Source: Lewinella sp038528965 (GTDB lineage Bacteria; Bacteroidota; Bacteroidia; Chitinophagales; Saprospiraceae). From it: a DNA stretch of 64,000 bases. The stretch lies in the NCBI GenBank assembly GCA_038528965.1, contig JBCBEC010000031.1, forward strand, positions 20,105 through 84,104, in the 5' to 3' direction. Made by a program: the position numbers and the translations under genes. Below the pieces are notes generated by a model that saw nothing but the letters and a program-made list of their open reading frames with translations, made no database searches and was not told where the DNA came from. Below, piece by piece: positions 16,686 to 25,309 of this stretch (its first letter is position 1; each line of letters begins with the position of its first letter).

Positions 16686-17285
16686 ATGGCAAATCGAAAA
16701 GAACTACTTGAGCAGCTTGAAGCGCAGGCGCGTGAGCGCTATCTTCAGTTGCAGTCAGCCGACGAAATCAAAGCTTTCCTAAAGGAAAATGGTGCTTATC
16801 AACGGGATATAGACCGCATCTATCGCACTGTTAATCGCGATGTGAGAAAAGAATTTAGTGAGCAGGTGGAGGCAAAGATTCTTGCTGGTGAAACCATCGA
16901 CCAGATTCGTCCGCAAATAGAAGGTAAACTACCAGATGATATTCTTGATCAGGTAATCGGCTCCGGCCAGCAGTTGGCCAACCGGGCAGTCCAGCGCAAA
17001 GTGAATCAATTGGTTGATCAGGGGCGTTCAGTGCAAGACATTGTCAAGGAATGTGAGTTACCCGCAGTTGATGCCGCGAGTATCATTCAATGGGTGGAAG
17101 CGCGTCATCGCCAGCTCGAAAACCGGGAGGTAGAAGAAGAAGGCGGAGGTGCAGGCTCCATTGCTTTTGGATTGATCCTGATCGTTGGAGGTGTTGTAGC
17201 TACAATGGCGTCGAACTCCATTTGGTACGGTGCAGTGATCTATGGTATCTACCTTGTGGCCAAAGGGGCTATTTCTAGTCGTTAA
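16686..17285 (+). CDS. Unknown helical protein with C-terminal membrane hairpin
   Basis: 199 residues; no family recognised. Residues 1-140 are charged and helical, with three loosely similar helical units such as QIRPQIEGKLPDDILDQVI and VNQLVDQGRSVQDIVKECEL. An acidic/Gly linker (REVEEEGGGAG) precedes two transmembrane helices (SIAFGLILIVGGVVATMAS and WYGAVIYGIYLVAKGAI), ending in SSR. This predicts a cytoplasmic domain held on the inner membrane. A good promoter-like element precedes it. It converges with the dehalogenase-like gene, the two stops overlapping by 4 nt. Codon use looks like that of neighbouring genes. Confidence 0.75.
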   Translation: MANRKELLEQLEAQARERYLQLQSADEIKAFLKENGAYQRDIDRIYRTVNRDVRKEFSEQVEAKILAGETIDQIRPQIEGKLPDDILDQVIGSGQQLANRAVQRKVNQLVDQGRSVQDIVKECELPAVDAASIIQWVEARHRQLENREVEEEGGGAGSIAFGLILIVGGVVATMASNSIWYGAVIYGIYLVAKGAISSR

Positions 17286-18166
17286 TGCCTAGCTAGAAAA
17301 TCCAGAATCAAACCCGCTATTTCTTCGCCGGCATCTTCCTGAAGGAAGTGCCCGGCATCCTTTACGCGCTTACCGGGAATACCCTCAGCCGTAGGTACGA
17401 GGTTCGCAAAAAAGCTTCTTGCGCCACCGATGATGGGGTCTTGATCAGAAAAGGCTACCAAACAGGGTTTATCCCACTGGCCCAATACTTCACGTGCTTT
17501 ATTCATGTAAGGTACCGCAGGGTCTGCGGGGTTCATTGGCACTAGGGCTGGGAATGTTCTAGCCCCAGCCTTGTATTTGGAACTGGGGAAAGGCGCATCA
17601 TAGGCCTTGCGCACGGCTTTATCCATCGGCCGATAAGTACCCTGAGCGATGATCCTACCGATAGGGAGGATTGGAGAATTCAATGCAAAGCTCCTCCAGG
17701 CATTAAATGCCGTGCTTCCGGGGTCGGTCCCGTTCGGGATAAAGGTATTCATAATCACCAGTCGCTTAAAGAGCTCTGGTTTTTGCCCAACCATCGAAAG
17801 CCCCAACAAACCACCCCAATCCTGTACCACTACCGTAATGTCCTTCAGGTCCAGAGCGTGCAGTACATGCTCAAAACTTCGGAAGTGAAAGTCAAAACTG
17901 TAGTCTTCTTTCTTAGTGGGTTTATCCGAGCGGCCAAAGCCTAACCAATCAAAGGCGATCACTCTGTGATTCTCCGCTAAGCTAGGAATCATCTTTCGGT
18001 AGAGATAAGACCAACTGGGCTCACCGTGCAAAAGCAGAATCGTTTCTCCGGCACCCTCATCTACGTAGTGCATACGCATGCCCTGCCATTCCAGGTAGTT
18101 AGGTGTGTAGGACCAGTCAGGTAGGTTAGCAAAACGCTCCTCAGGGGTACGGATGAAGTCGATCAT
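17282..18166 (-). CDS. Haloalkane dehalogenase-like alpha/beta hydrolase
   Basis: 294 residues, the usual length for HLD-I enzymes such as DhlA/DhmA. Seen: the N-terminal PEERFANLPDWSYTPNYLE, the oxyanion/halide motif LLHGEPSWSYLYRKMIP (its Trp is a halide-stabilising candidate), the nucleophile Asp near residue 116 in VVVQDWGGLLGLS, an acidic partner in FSDQDPIIG, and the catalytic His near residue 273 in DAGHFLQED. It should hydrolyse a carbon-halogen bond, though family relatives with other hydrolase activities exist, so the substrate is uncertain. Single gene, convergent with the 16686 gene. Confidence 0.87.
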   Translation of the reverse strand: MIDFIRTPEERFANLPDWSYTPNYLEWQGMRMHYVDEGAGETILLLHGEPSWSYLYRKMIPSLAENHRVIAFDWLGFGRSDKPTKKEDYSFDFHFRSFEHVLHALDLKDITVVVQDWGGLLGLSMVGQKPELFKRLVIMNTFIPNGTDPGSTAFNAWRSFALNSPILPIGRIIAQGTYRPMDKAVRKAYDAPFPSSKYKAGARTFPALVPMNPADPAVPYMNKAREVLGQWDKPCLVAFSDQDPIIGGARSFFANLVPTAEGIPGKRVKDAGHFLQEDAGEEIAGLILDFLARH

Positions 18167-18224
18167 AGCGGAGTGGTATGAGTTTGTTCGGGTAAGATAG
18201 GGAAATACCGGCTGCTGGTGTTTT

Positions 18225-18395
18225 GTAGTAGAAGTAAGAGTGAAAGTGAAAATGAAAGTGGTCCGACTACGTTATTGACTCTGTTGTCCTCATATCGCAT
18301 AATGATTGAGACAACGCTATATGTTAGACATTGATTTTATTGGTTCCGCGGAATTTATTCCGCCGTAGAGATTAACAGCGGAATGAATTCTACGA
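18225..18395. repeat. Intergenic palindromic GCGGAAT repeat and ACTTTC-type tandem words
   Basis: Spacer between two minus-strand genes. At 18230-18265 the run AGTGAAAGTGAAAATGAAAG is the reverse complement type of the degenerate tandem at 6985-7055. At 18348-18363 GCGGAATTTATTCCGC is a near-perfect palindrome (7-bp arms). Then 18378-18394 (GCGGAATGAATTCTACG) repeats the arm. Such GCGGAAT/ATTCCGC palindromes look like a dispersed element. No ORF here is credible. Confidence 0.5.
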
Positions 18396-18455
18396 AATCA
18401 TAATTGGGACAAACTAAATTTCAAGCCCAAAAATTCTGCGAAACCAATGATAGCG

Positions 18456-21400
18456 CTACCTCCCAGCCCTACTCTTCACAATCTTCTTCAACCCCACCTC
18501 CCCATTCTTCGCTATCACCTGGCATAGGTAAACACCTGCTTGATGGCTGGCAAGCTGGATCGTATTGCTTGCTACTTGCGTGTGGACTAACCTCCCTAAA
18601 CCATCATAAATGTTGACCCGTTGGATTGGAGCTTCGGTATGAATAGTTAGAAGATCGGCAACTGGGTTGGGAGATACACTAAATGCCAAGCCCGTTGGTA
18701 TTTTATCAGTAGATACGGGTTCGACAACTTCCGTACTGACCGTGTTGGTCTCAATGGGAAGATTAAAATCAAAAAAGATATCTGCCTTATTCTGGATAAC
18801 ATCACCGATGGTGAGATCAGCTAACGGTTTGATGCGATAGGCCACAAAACCATTGGATTCGGGTTCGTTGCTGGTGCTGTCGGGTAGGTTGATGTTATCA
18901 AAAAAGAAGGTGACCAAGTTACCATCCCGCACTTCCACCCGATTAGGATGACTGCTACTTTCCATTTGGAGTGTGGTCCAGTCCAAGTTGGGGTCCAGTA
19001 CGTTTTCTATGCGCACGTTAATAGCACTTGCAGTACCGGTATTCTGAAATCTCACAATGTAGTGTAGGTACGCTGCTACTTGTTCTTCCAGGATAGTAGC
19101 CCCTTCCAGTACCCGAATATCGTTAGGGTCAAAAGATCCAATTACGATTTGCTCCAGCTCAAATTGATTGTCGATATCATTGGCATCAGAAGAAAGGGGT
19201 TGGATAGTGGCGGTGAAATCTAAAATTTCATCAATCTCCACGATGGGCGGAGCCAATACGTTGAAAGACAAATCAATCGTCCTGATTTCGAATGGATTGA
19301 GTGCTGTGAAGTCGAAGGAAAGTTCATTTGCGGTTTGGCTACTAACGGGGACACTCGAATTTAGGAAGTCGAGTTTAGCCTCGTCGTATTCCAGGCTCAG
19401 GACATCACTGATGGTCTCGGTGCCATTATTCTGGAAGACCAGTTGATATTCAGCATCAAAGCCGGGGCGGGCCTCCGTCAAAGGATACAAACTGACGGTT
19501 AGGTCAACTATATCCTGCGTGGCGGTCAAGCAAAAATCGACATTATCCATTGCCCCGATATCATCAAAGGTAGAGTTTTGGACCATGGGCTCGGAGGTGA
19601 AAAAATCTGTAATCATCAAGCTCGTTTCATACGAGCCTTCGCCCGGAAACAGCTGGTAAACACCATTGCTGATGGTGAAAGTTGCTAGTTGCTCATCACT
19701 CCCTTCTGTAGTGACCATTACATCAGAAATAGGAAGATCGTCGTTATCACAGCCATCATTATCAAGGTCCAGGACCACTTGCCCAAAGATCTCATTGGTC
19801 GTTGGGCTTTGATTAATATGGCAATTGATTTGGTCATTAATGGAGGCAGCGGACAAAAGATCTATATCCCCATCATTATCCAGATCCGCTGCGGATAGCG
19901 TTACTTTTCCATTGACTGCGTTGGAGATAAATTGAGCGACGCCAAACACGCCATTGCCGTCAATATTTTCGAAGTAAAGGACCTCATCTGTACTAATATC
20001 GCTCACCACAACATCCAAATCATCATCCCCATCAATATCAAAAACACTGAGGGAACTTGGCACATCCATGGTCTCAGTCACTAGGTGTTCTATGGTAAAG
20101 TTGCCCAGTCCATCCACATTTTCCAACCAGACTACTCTGTTTTCGTTGCCAATGGAAACTACAAGGTCGAGGTCGTCATCTTGGTCTACGTCAGCGGCTG
20201 CAATTGAACCGGGAGCATCAAAACTAGTACTGATGATTTGCTCATCGCTGAATACGCCTTGTCCATCTAGATTGCGGTGCCAGGCTACTTTATCCCCAAA
20301 GCTATCGGTATACGCTATATCTAAATCACCATCACCATCTAAATCCCGGATGACTATTTCGTTAATTGAAGAAACCTCTACATTGAGCAACTGTAGCGTA
20401 CCAAAGTTGCCTTGGCCGTTCAGGTTCTCATGCCAGGCTATCCGGTCTGTAAGGGAAGAGGCAGAAATGACATCCTGATCACCGTCGCCATCAATATCTG
20501 CCGCGAGGACAATGTTGGGGTCGTCTGTAAGCGTAGTGACGGTTTGAGCAGCGCTGAAATTCCCTGCTCCATCTACATTTTCGTACCATGCTATTTCATC
20601 TTCAAAGGCGGCTAGTACGTCCAAGTCATTGTCTCCATCCAAATCTTGAGCAAAGGCAAATCGGGCGTCAAAAGCCGTGTTGGTAATGGTTTGTTGTTGC
20701 CACAAATTCGCCTGACCATCAATGTTTTCGTACCACGCAATTCTATCATCATCAAACGAAGCGCCTAAGGCATCCAGGTCGCCATCCCCGTCGATATCAA
20801 CGGCTAGAATAGATTGTGGATTTTCGGCGGATTGGGTTACGATATTGAGGTTGTCAAATGATCCCATCCCATCCGTATTCTCGTACCAGGCAATTTGATC
20901 ATCAAGTGATGAGGTAGAAAAAATATCAATATCACCATCGCCATCCGGATCAGCTAGATGAATATCTTCTACGGCTAGGATGTCCGTTGTGATGATCTGC
21001 TCGAAGCCAAAGTCTCCCTGCCCGTTGGTGTTTTCAAACCAGACGATTTCATCGTCAAAATCGGAGGTGCAGACAACGTCCTGATCACCATCATTGTCCA
21101 GATCAGCTGCTCGAATCGATACGGCACCATTTACGCTAGTTGAGATGGTCTCTTTGAGGTTAAAGTCGCCCTGCCCGTCGGTATTCTCGTACCAGGAGAT
21201 TCGGTCGTCATTGGAAGAACTCGTCAAAATGTCCATATCTCCATCCCCGTCCAGATCACTGGCGTAAGCGCGCTGCGGTCTACTCAGCGCACCGGTAACC
21301 AGGTTGGAATTAAAGACGGCGCCTCCAAGTACGTTCTCGTACCAAATTACATTATCGTCAGAGGCAGATACTCCAATGACGTCCATGTCTCCGTCATTAT

Positions 21401-22007
21401 CCAAATCCGCGGGAAAGGCGAATAAGGCAAAAGTAAGGCCAGTGGTAATGCTTTGTGCGGGGCCGAAGCTACCTTGCCCATCCAGATTTTCAATCCACGA
21501 TATCTTGTTATCAAAGAACGAGCTGGCCAGAACATCCAGGTCATCGTCTCCGTCCATATCTACGGCATAGAGGGAATTGACACCAAAGACGGCGTTCGCA
21601 TCTTGGCTGATTATGATTTCCTCACTAAAGTTGCCCTGCCCATCGATGTTTTCGTACCAGGCAATTTTTTCATCGTCAAAGGAACCCGATAACACATCCA
21701 TATCGCCATCACCATCGATATCGCCAGCGTATACGGTAACGGCATTCTCGGCGTCGGTAGAAAGAACGGTCTGTGGCCCGTAGGTGCCATTTCCGTCCAG
21801 GTTTTCGTACCAGGCAATTTTGTTGTCGGCTCTGGAAGCAGAGATCAGGTCTAGGTCTCCGTCCCCGTCGAGATCAGCAGTGTAGACGCTCTCTACCTGA
21901 TTGGCTAGTCCAGTTTGGTCTACCACGACTCGATTATCAAATTCAACCTGTGAAAATGCTAGTTCGCTGATGAAAAGTAATACTAGTGCTATTCTCATTT
22001 TACGCAT
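18456..22007 (-). CDS. Giant FG-GAP/VCBS repeat protein with type IX secretion sorting domain
   Basis: 1183 residues. After a signal peptide (RIALVLLFISELAFSQ) come 14 tandem repeats of about 48 residues, each with a calcium-binding type Asp-rich loop such as DLDGDGDLD and a following WYENLDGxGxF segment. Together they should form two seven-bladed beta-propellers. Then a region of about 400 residues has SdrD B-like and DUF11-like sequence (FGQVVLDLDNDGCDNDDLP; FQNTGTASAINVRIENVLDPN). The last about 85 residues are a T9SS type A sorting domain (FSVSPNPVADLLTIHTE ... GVYLCQVIAKNG ... KKIVKS). It is therefore secreted to the cell surface, probably adhesive or for polymer binding. Some loops vary (DVDQDDDLD, DPDGDGDID). 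Confidence 0.93.
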   Translation of the reverse strand: MRKMRIALVLLFISELAFSQVEFDNRVVVDQTGLANQVESVYTADLDGDGDLDLISASRADNKIAWYENLDGNGTYGPQTVLSTDAENAVTVYAGDIDGDGDMDVLSGSFDDEKIAWYENIDGQGNFSEEIIISQDANAVFGVNSLYAVDMDGDDDLDVLASSFFDNKISWIENLDGQGSFGPAQSITTGLTFALFAFPADLDNDGDMDVIGVSASDDNVIWYENVLGGAVFNSNLVTGALSRPQRAYASDLDGDGDMDILTSSSNDDRISWYENTDGQGDFNLKETISTSVNGAVSIRAADLDNDGDQDVVCTSDFDDEIVWFENTNGQGDFGFEQIITTDILAVEDIHLADPDGDGDIDIFSTSSLDDQIAWYENTDGMGSFDNLNIVTQSAENPQSILAVDIDGDGDLDALGASFDDDRIAWYENIDGQANLWQQQTITNTAFDARFAFAQDLDGDNDLDVLAAFEDEIAWYENVDGAGNFSAAQTVTTLTDDPNIVLAADIDGDGDQDVISASSLTDRIAWHENLNGQGNFGTLQLLNVEVSSINEIVIRDLDGDGDLDIAYTDSFGDKVAWHRNLDGQGVFSDEQIISTSFDAPGSIAAADVDQDDDLDLVVSIGNENRVVWLENVDGLGNFTIEHLVTETMDVPSSLSVFDIDGDDDLDVVVSDISTDEVLYFENIDGNGVFGVAQFISNAVNGKVTLSAADLDNDGDIDLLSAASINDQINCHINQSPTTNEIFGQVVLDLDNDGCDNDDLPISDVMVTTEGSDEQLATFTISNGVYQLFPGEGSYETSLMITDFFTSEPMVQNSTFDDIGAMDNVDFCLTATQDIVDLTVSLYPLTEARPGFDAEYQLVFQNNGTETISDVLSLEYDEAKLDFLNSSVPVSSQTANELSFDFTALNPFEIRTIDLSFNVLAPPIVEIDEILDFTATIQPLSSDANDIDNQFELEQIVIGSFDPNDIRVLEGATILEEQVAAYLHYIVRFQNTGTASAINVRIENVLDPNLDWTTLQMESSSHPNRVEVRDGNLVTFFFDNINLPDSTSNEPESNGFVAYRIKPLADLTIGDVIQNKADIFFDFNLPIETNTVSTEVVEPVSTDKIPTGLAFSVSPNPVADLLTIHTEAPIQRVNIYDGLGRLVHTQVASNTIQLASHQAGVYLCQVIAKNGEVGLKKIVKSRAGR

Positions 22008-22236
22008 GGCGGGTATTCTGATTGTTTTGTTGAACTAATCTCTGTTCAATCATTGATATTTCAACGGCTCAAAAGGTAATCGAAAGTTTCAATAAACCAG
22101 GATTCCTAAGCCCAGGCAAAGAACAGGATTTTGAGTTGAATTCCACACACTCACCAAACGTAAAAAACTACTGCCACCAAGATGATCGCAGTAGTTCTCA
22201 GGAAACGCATTTAACTAAGTCAGGTGATTTCAAATT

Positions 22237-22392
22237 GTGAACTTCGAATAGAGATTGACGATAGCTGGTGACTTATGCTGTTCGAAGTTCACGGTAAATG
22301 GTACATAGTACTGGGTACTTGGACTTTGTTTCTGCAAATTCATCTTTACCAAGTACTTTATGCCCAGTACTTAGTACGGTGAGTTTGCCAAT
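22237..22392. repeat. Compound inverted-repeat element, copy 1
   Basis: Lies in the 22008-22438 spacer, which has no gene. GTGAACTTCGAA at 22237-22248 pairs perfectly with TTCGAAGTTCAC at 22281-22292. Immediately after, AGTACTGGGTACTTGG (about 22309-22324) is mirrored by CCAAGTACTTTATGCCCAGTACT (split arms) near 22350-22372. A related string, CTCACGGTA...TGGTA...GGGTACTTGGACTT, occurs at 53440-53490. This looks like a dispersed, strongly foldable repeat. The remainder of the spacer (22008-22236) shows nothing else recognisable. Confidence 0.55.
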
Positions 22393-22438
22393 ATATCAAG
22401 TGTCTCAGCAACACTGCAAATGGCAAAACTCACCTAAA

Positions 22439-23326
22439 CTATTGTGATGAAGCTTTACGTACATATCGACCATCAAAAACGGTTTGCCATTTACCTTCGG
22501 CATCTTGCTGCTCCATATGTTGGCGAACGGAGCCGTCGTCGTTTAGTGTAAAGGTCATACGAAGGTTGGCGTAGCCCGCCGGGTGACTCTTATCGGTAGA
22601 TATGAATTGGAGATAACCTGGCTTACGCTCTGATTCCACGTAGTTGGAGATACCTCGGGTATGATCAATCCATATTTGTTTCCAAAGGCGGTCGGCGGGG
22701 TCGTAGTAGTTGTAGCTTTGGCCTACGTAATCACGAGCCGTAGTGTATTGTTCCAGCACCGCACAACCTCCTTCTTGTTTAGTGATGATGTTCTCTCCGG
22801 CCTTTGTTTCGCCTGCGAAAACTTCCCATTCGCCTACCCAAAAATCAAAGTGAGTGTAATTAGGGTCGTAATAGCAAGGGAAGGCGCGGCGGTGGATACT
22901 ATCCTGGTAGGCTTGAAATCTTGGATTTTCATGGAGTGGCGCAAATTCGTCCTGACTGATAATGGTGTAGTTGCCGAAGCCTGCTTCAACCAGTTTGCCC
23001 AAGGTGTTCAAAGCAGTGGTCGTTTCTCCCAATTGAGTCAAACATAGCGCTTGCTGTGCCAGGCAGATGTTGGTTTGTGGAAAGCCAGTTTGTTCTGCAT
23101 CTTTCAAATGCAGATAGGCTGTTTCGTATTTTTCTTGCTGGATATAGCATAAACCCTGGAAGAAGAGCGCCATTGAATCCTGGGCGTTCTTGCTCAGTTG
23201 CTCCATGCCCAAGGCCATACATTCTTCGTACTTGCCTTGACTGTATAGTGCTGACAAGTTGGTTTGTGCAGCAAGCGGCAAAGTGGCCCATAGAAAGAGT
23301 GTAATGCAGAGGTATCTAGATCGCAT
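22439..23326 (-). CDS. Exported TPR protein with DUF1579-like C-terminal domain
   Basis: 295 residues. Signal peptide (LCITLFLWATLPLAAQ), then about 120 residues of TPR-like helices (LYSQGKYEECMALGMEQLSK; AQDSMALFFQGLCYIQQEKY; LTQLGETTTALNTLGKLVEAG). The C-terminal domain from about residue 155 starts with HFDFWVGEWEVFAG and continues with beta-strands such as GQSYNYYDPADRLWKQIW and MTFTLNDDGSVRQHMEQQD. The FDFWVGEW motif is typical of DUF1579-like, lipocalin-like secreted proteins of unknown function. Fusion of TPR to this domain suggests a periplasmic or surface role. It is 80 nt downstream of the AraC-type gene on the same strand. Confidence 0.8.
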   Translation of the reverse strand: MRSRYLCITLFLWATLPLAAQTNLSALYSQGKYEECMALGMEQLSKNAQDSMALFFQGLCYIQQEKYETAYLHLKDAEQTGFPQTNICLAQQALCLTQLGETTTALNTLGKLVEAGFGNYTIISQDEFAPLHENPRFQAYQDSIHRRAFPCYYDPNYTHFDFWVGEWEVFAGETKAGENIITKQEGGCAVLEQYTTARDYVGQSYNYYDPADRLWKQIWIDHTRGISNYVESERKPGYLQFISTDKSHPAGYANLRMTFTLNDDGSVRQHMEQQDAEGKWQTVFDGRYVRKASSQ

Positions 23327-23406
23327 GGAAGTTTTTTCGTAAAACTATTGCTGATACCGCAAGTGCGCTTGTAAAAAACGCTGGAATTTTGATCAATCTT
23401 GATCTG

Positions 23407-24204
23407 CTACCGCAAAAGACTAAACAACTCGCTGGGCGACATATTCGTAATGGAGCGAATGTCACGATTGAAGTGCGCTTGATCGTAATAGCCCGACAAA
23501 TAGGCAAGTTCCGTAAATGCCGTTTGGGGATGGAATTGTTGTTGCGCTTGTTGCAAGCGATAAAGTCGCAAGAAAGGTTTGGGCGCGATGCCGAAATACT
23601 GATTAAAGCGTAAGCGGAATTGAGCGCTACTTAGACAAGCCATTTGCGCAAGCTCAGCCACTTTGCATTGTCCTTTGGACTGCTGGATGTACGCCCAGAT
23701 CGTCTGTGCCGGAAAATGTGCGTTTGCTGGATTCAAGTGATCTTTTAGGAAGCGTTCGGTCATGTGCCAAAGTGTTTCCAAGTCTTTGGTCTTGCTAATG
23801 GTAGCAAGCCATTGTTCTGCTTCCTTTCCCCAGATTTCTGTGGGTGAGGCTAGTAGGTTTTTGAACTGGTGAACCGCTAGTGAGGTGAAACGCCGAAATG
23901 CTCCCGGTTTGAAACGGATTCCCCAAGCTTTACCAGGGTGCTCAATTTGCATAATATAAGCCCTGGAGTGCAGGCCACCCACAAAGGCATCGGGGCGTTG
24001 TCGCCAGTTTTGACCAGTTGCGGTACTAGTAGAGGACACCGCACCCAATTGCACCACAATCTCTATAATACCTTCCGGTAGGAAGAAAATGGGGGTTTCA
24101 CACAATTCAGGTGAGAAATCGTAAAGACAATAAGCACTAATGTAGGGCTGGAGCTCAGGCGAAGCTGCAGTAGTCGTACAACCAATTTGTTGTGCCGCAA
24201 TCAA
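23407..24204 (-). CDS. AraC-family transcriptional regulator
   Basis: 265 residues. The N-terminal domain (SPELQPYISAYCLYDFSP ... EIVVQLG ... GLHSRAYIMQIEHPGKAWGIRFKPGAF) is the sensor domain often found in Bacteroidota AraC proteins (DUF6597-like). The C-terminal about 90 residues contain the two helix-turn-helices: VAELAQMACLSSAQFRLRFNQ with the linker FGIAPKPFLRLYRLQQAQQ, and AFTELAYLSGYYDQAHFNRDIRS. It lies between the ergothioneine genes and the TPR/DUF1579-like gene, all on the minus strand, with 64 and 80 nt gaps. It may regulate the downstream gene or act elsewhere. Confidence 0.9.
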   Translation of the reverse strand: MIAAQQIGCTTTAASPELQPYISAYCLYDFSPELCETPIFFLPEGIIEIVVQLGAVSSTSTATGQNWRQRPDAFVGGLHSRAYIMQIEHPGKAWGIRFKPGAFRRFTSLAVHQFKNLLASPTEIWGKEAEQWLATISKTKDLETLWHMTERFLKDHLNPANAHFPAQTIWAYIQQSKGQCKVAELAQMACLSSAQFRLRFNQYFGIAPKPFLRLYRLQQAQQQFHPQTAFTELAYLSGYYDQAHFNRDIRSITNMSPSELFSLLR

Positions 24205-24268
24205 GTACCAGTGGGGTAGGGTACTGGTAGTTTTACCAGACCTGTTCCTGCCAAGATTGACTGTAGAC

Positions 24269-25273
24269 TTAGGCTTTCAATTCCCATAGACTATCCACAA
24301 AATAGTTCTGTCTATCCGTAAAGTTAGCCTTTATCGCAAAACCAGTTTCTTGCGCCAGGTTAATGATATCGCGCTTGCCATACTTGGCCGATACTTCCAC
24401 GGCGATAGCTTCCCAGGCTTCGAAGTGAATGCAAAGGTGCAATTGGTCAATATTGACGTTCTGCTCTATCCTGCTTACGATATAGCTACGAGCTTCGCCA
24501 TTGAGTGGATTGTAGGTCTCCCAGTGGAAGAATTGATCGAGGTCAAAATTACCGCCGAGTTCTCGGTTGATGCGATGTAGGAGATTGAGGTTAAAAGCTG
24601 CCGTAATCCCCGCCGCATCATCGTAGGCAGCTTGGATGGTACTAGGGTTTTTCTTGAGATCAAAGCCAGTTAGTAGCAAATCGCCAGCGTCCAGGCAGCG
24701 CGCTAGTTCACGTAGAAAATGTTGTGCGTCTGGCAGTGGAAAGTTGCCGATGTTGCCCCCCAGAAATAAAACCACTTTGCGCCGATGGTTGTGCTCTTCA
24801 TGAATTTGGTAGAGTGCCTCAATGTAATCCCCTTCTACTGCCGCTACTTCCAGCTCTGGAAATTCCTGGGCACAGGCCGTCATGAGCTGCTCCAAAACAT
24901 TACCAGAGATGTCAATAGGACGATAAGTAAAATCGGCTTGCTCTTTGAGGAAATGTTCTAGGAGTAGCTTTGTTTTGGTGCCATCTCCAGCACCCAGCTC
25001 TATCAGTTCAAAAGGGGCATCGCCAATGGCAGCAAGGATACCCCCTTTCTGCTCACTGAAGATCTCAAACTCACAATTGGTCAGGTAATATTCTGGCATG
25101 GCCATTATGTCCTGAAACAATTGGTCACCGGTAGCGTCGTAGAAATATTTGCTCGGTAGCTGTTTAGGATACTTACTCAGACCTTCTTCCACATCCACGG
25201 CGAAGGTGCTGATTTCGGTAATGGTTGGACTGGGCATATCGGGTTGGTTTTGCGGTTGGGCGGAACTTGACAC
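24269..25273 (-). CDS. egtD: L-histidine N-alpha-methyltransferase EgtD
   Basis: 334 residues. EgtD trimethylates L-histidine with SAM to give hercynine, the first step of ergothioneine synthesis. Seen: the SAM-binding loop ELIELGAGDGTKTKLLLEH near residue 90, RPIDISGNVL, FLGGNIGNFP, LTGFDLKKNP, the typical AAFNLNLLHRINRELGGNF, and the histidine-binding Glu and Ser in AVEVSAKYG near residue 295. Length fits the family (about 320). It lies 36 nt downstream of egtB on the same strand, a two-gene cassette. The ATG at 25273 gives an N-terminus with about 20 unstructured residues; a start at Met13 is also possible. Confidence 0.95.
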   Translation of the reverse strand: MSSSAQPQNQPDMPSPTITEISTFAVDVEEGLSKYPKQLPSKYFYDATGDQLFQDIMAMPEYYLTNCEFEIFSEQKGGILAAIGDAPFELIELGAGDGTKTKLLLEHFLKEQADFTYRPIDISGNVLEQLMTACAQEFPELEVAAVEGDYIEALYQIHEEHNHRRKVVLFLGGNIGNFPLPDAQHFLRELARCLDAGDLLLTGFDLKKNPSTIQAAYDDAAGITAAFNLNLLHRINRELGGNFDLDQFFHWETYNPLNGEARSYIVSRIEQNVNIDQLHLCIHFEAWEAIAVEVSAKYGKRDIINLAQETGFAIKANFTDRQNYFVDSLWELKA

Positions 25274-25309
25274 TTAGGGATGGTTTTTTAAGGTTAAAAG
25301 GAGGAGCTT

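Noticed and set aside
19850..21950. Regular DNA repeats resembling a CRISPR or satellite array
   Set aside because: They are the codons of the FG-GAP repeats; spacing of about 144 nt, continuous reading frame and imperfect identity rule out CRISPR.
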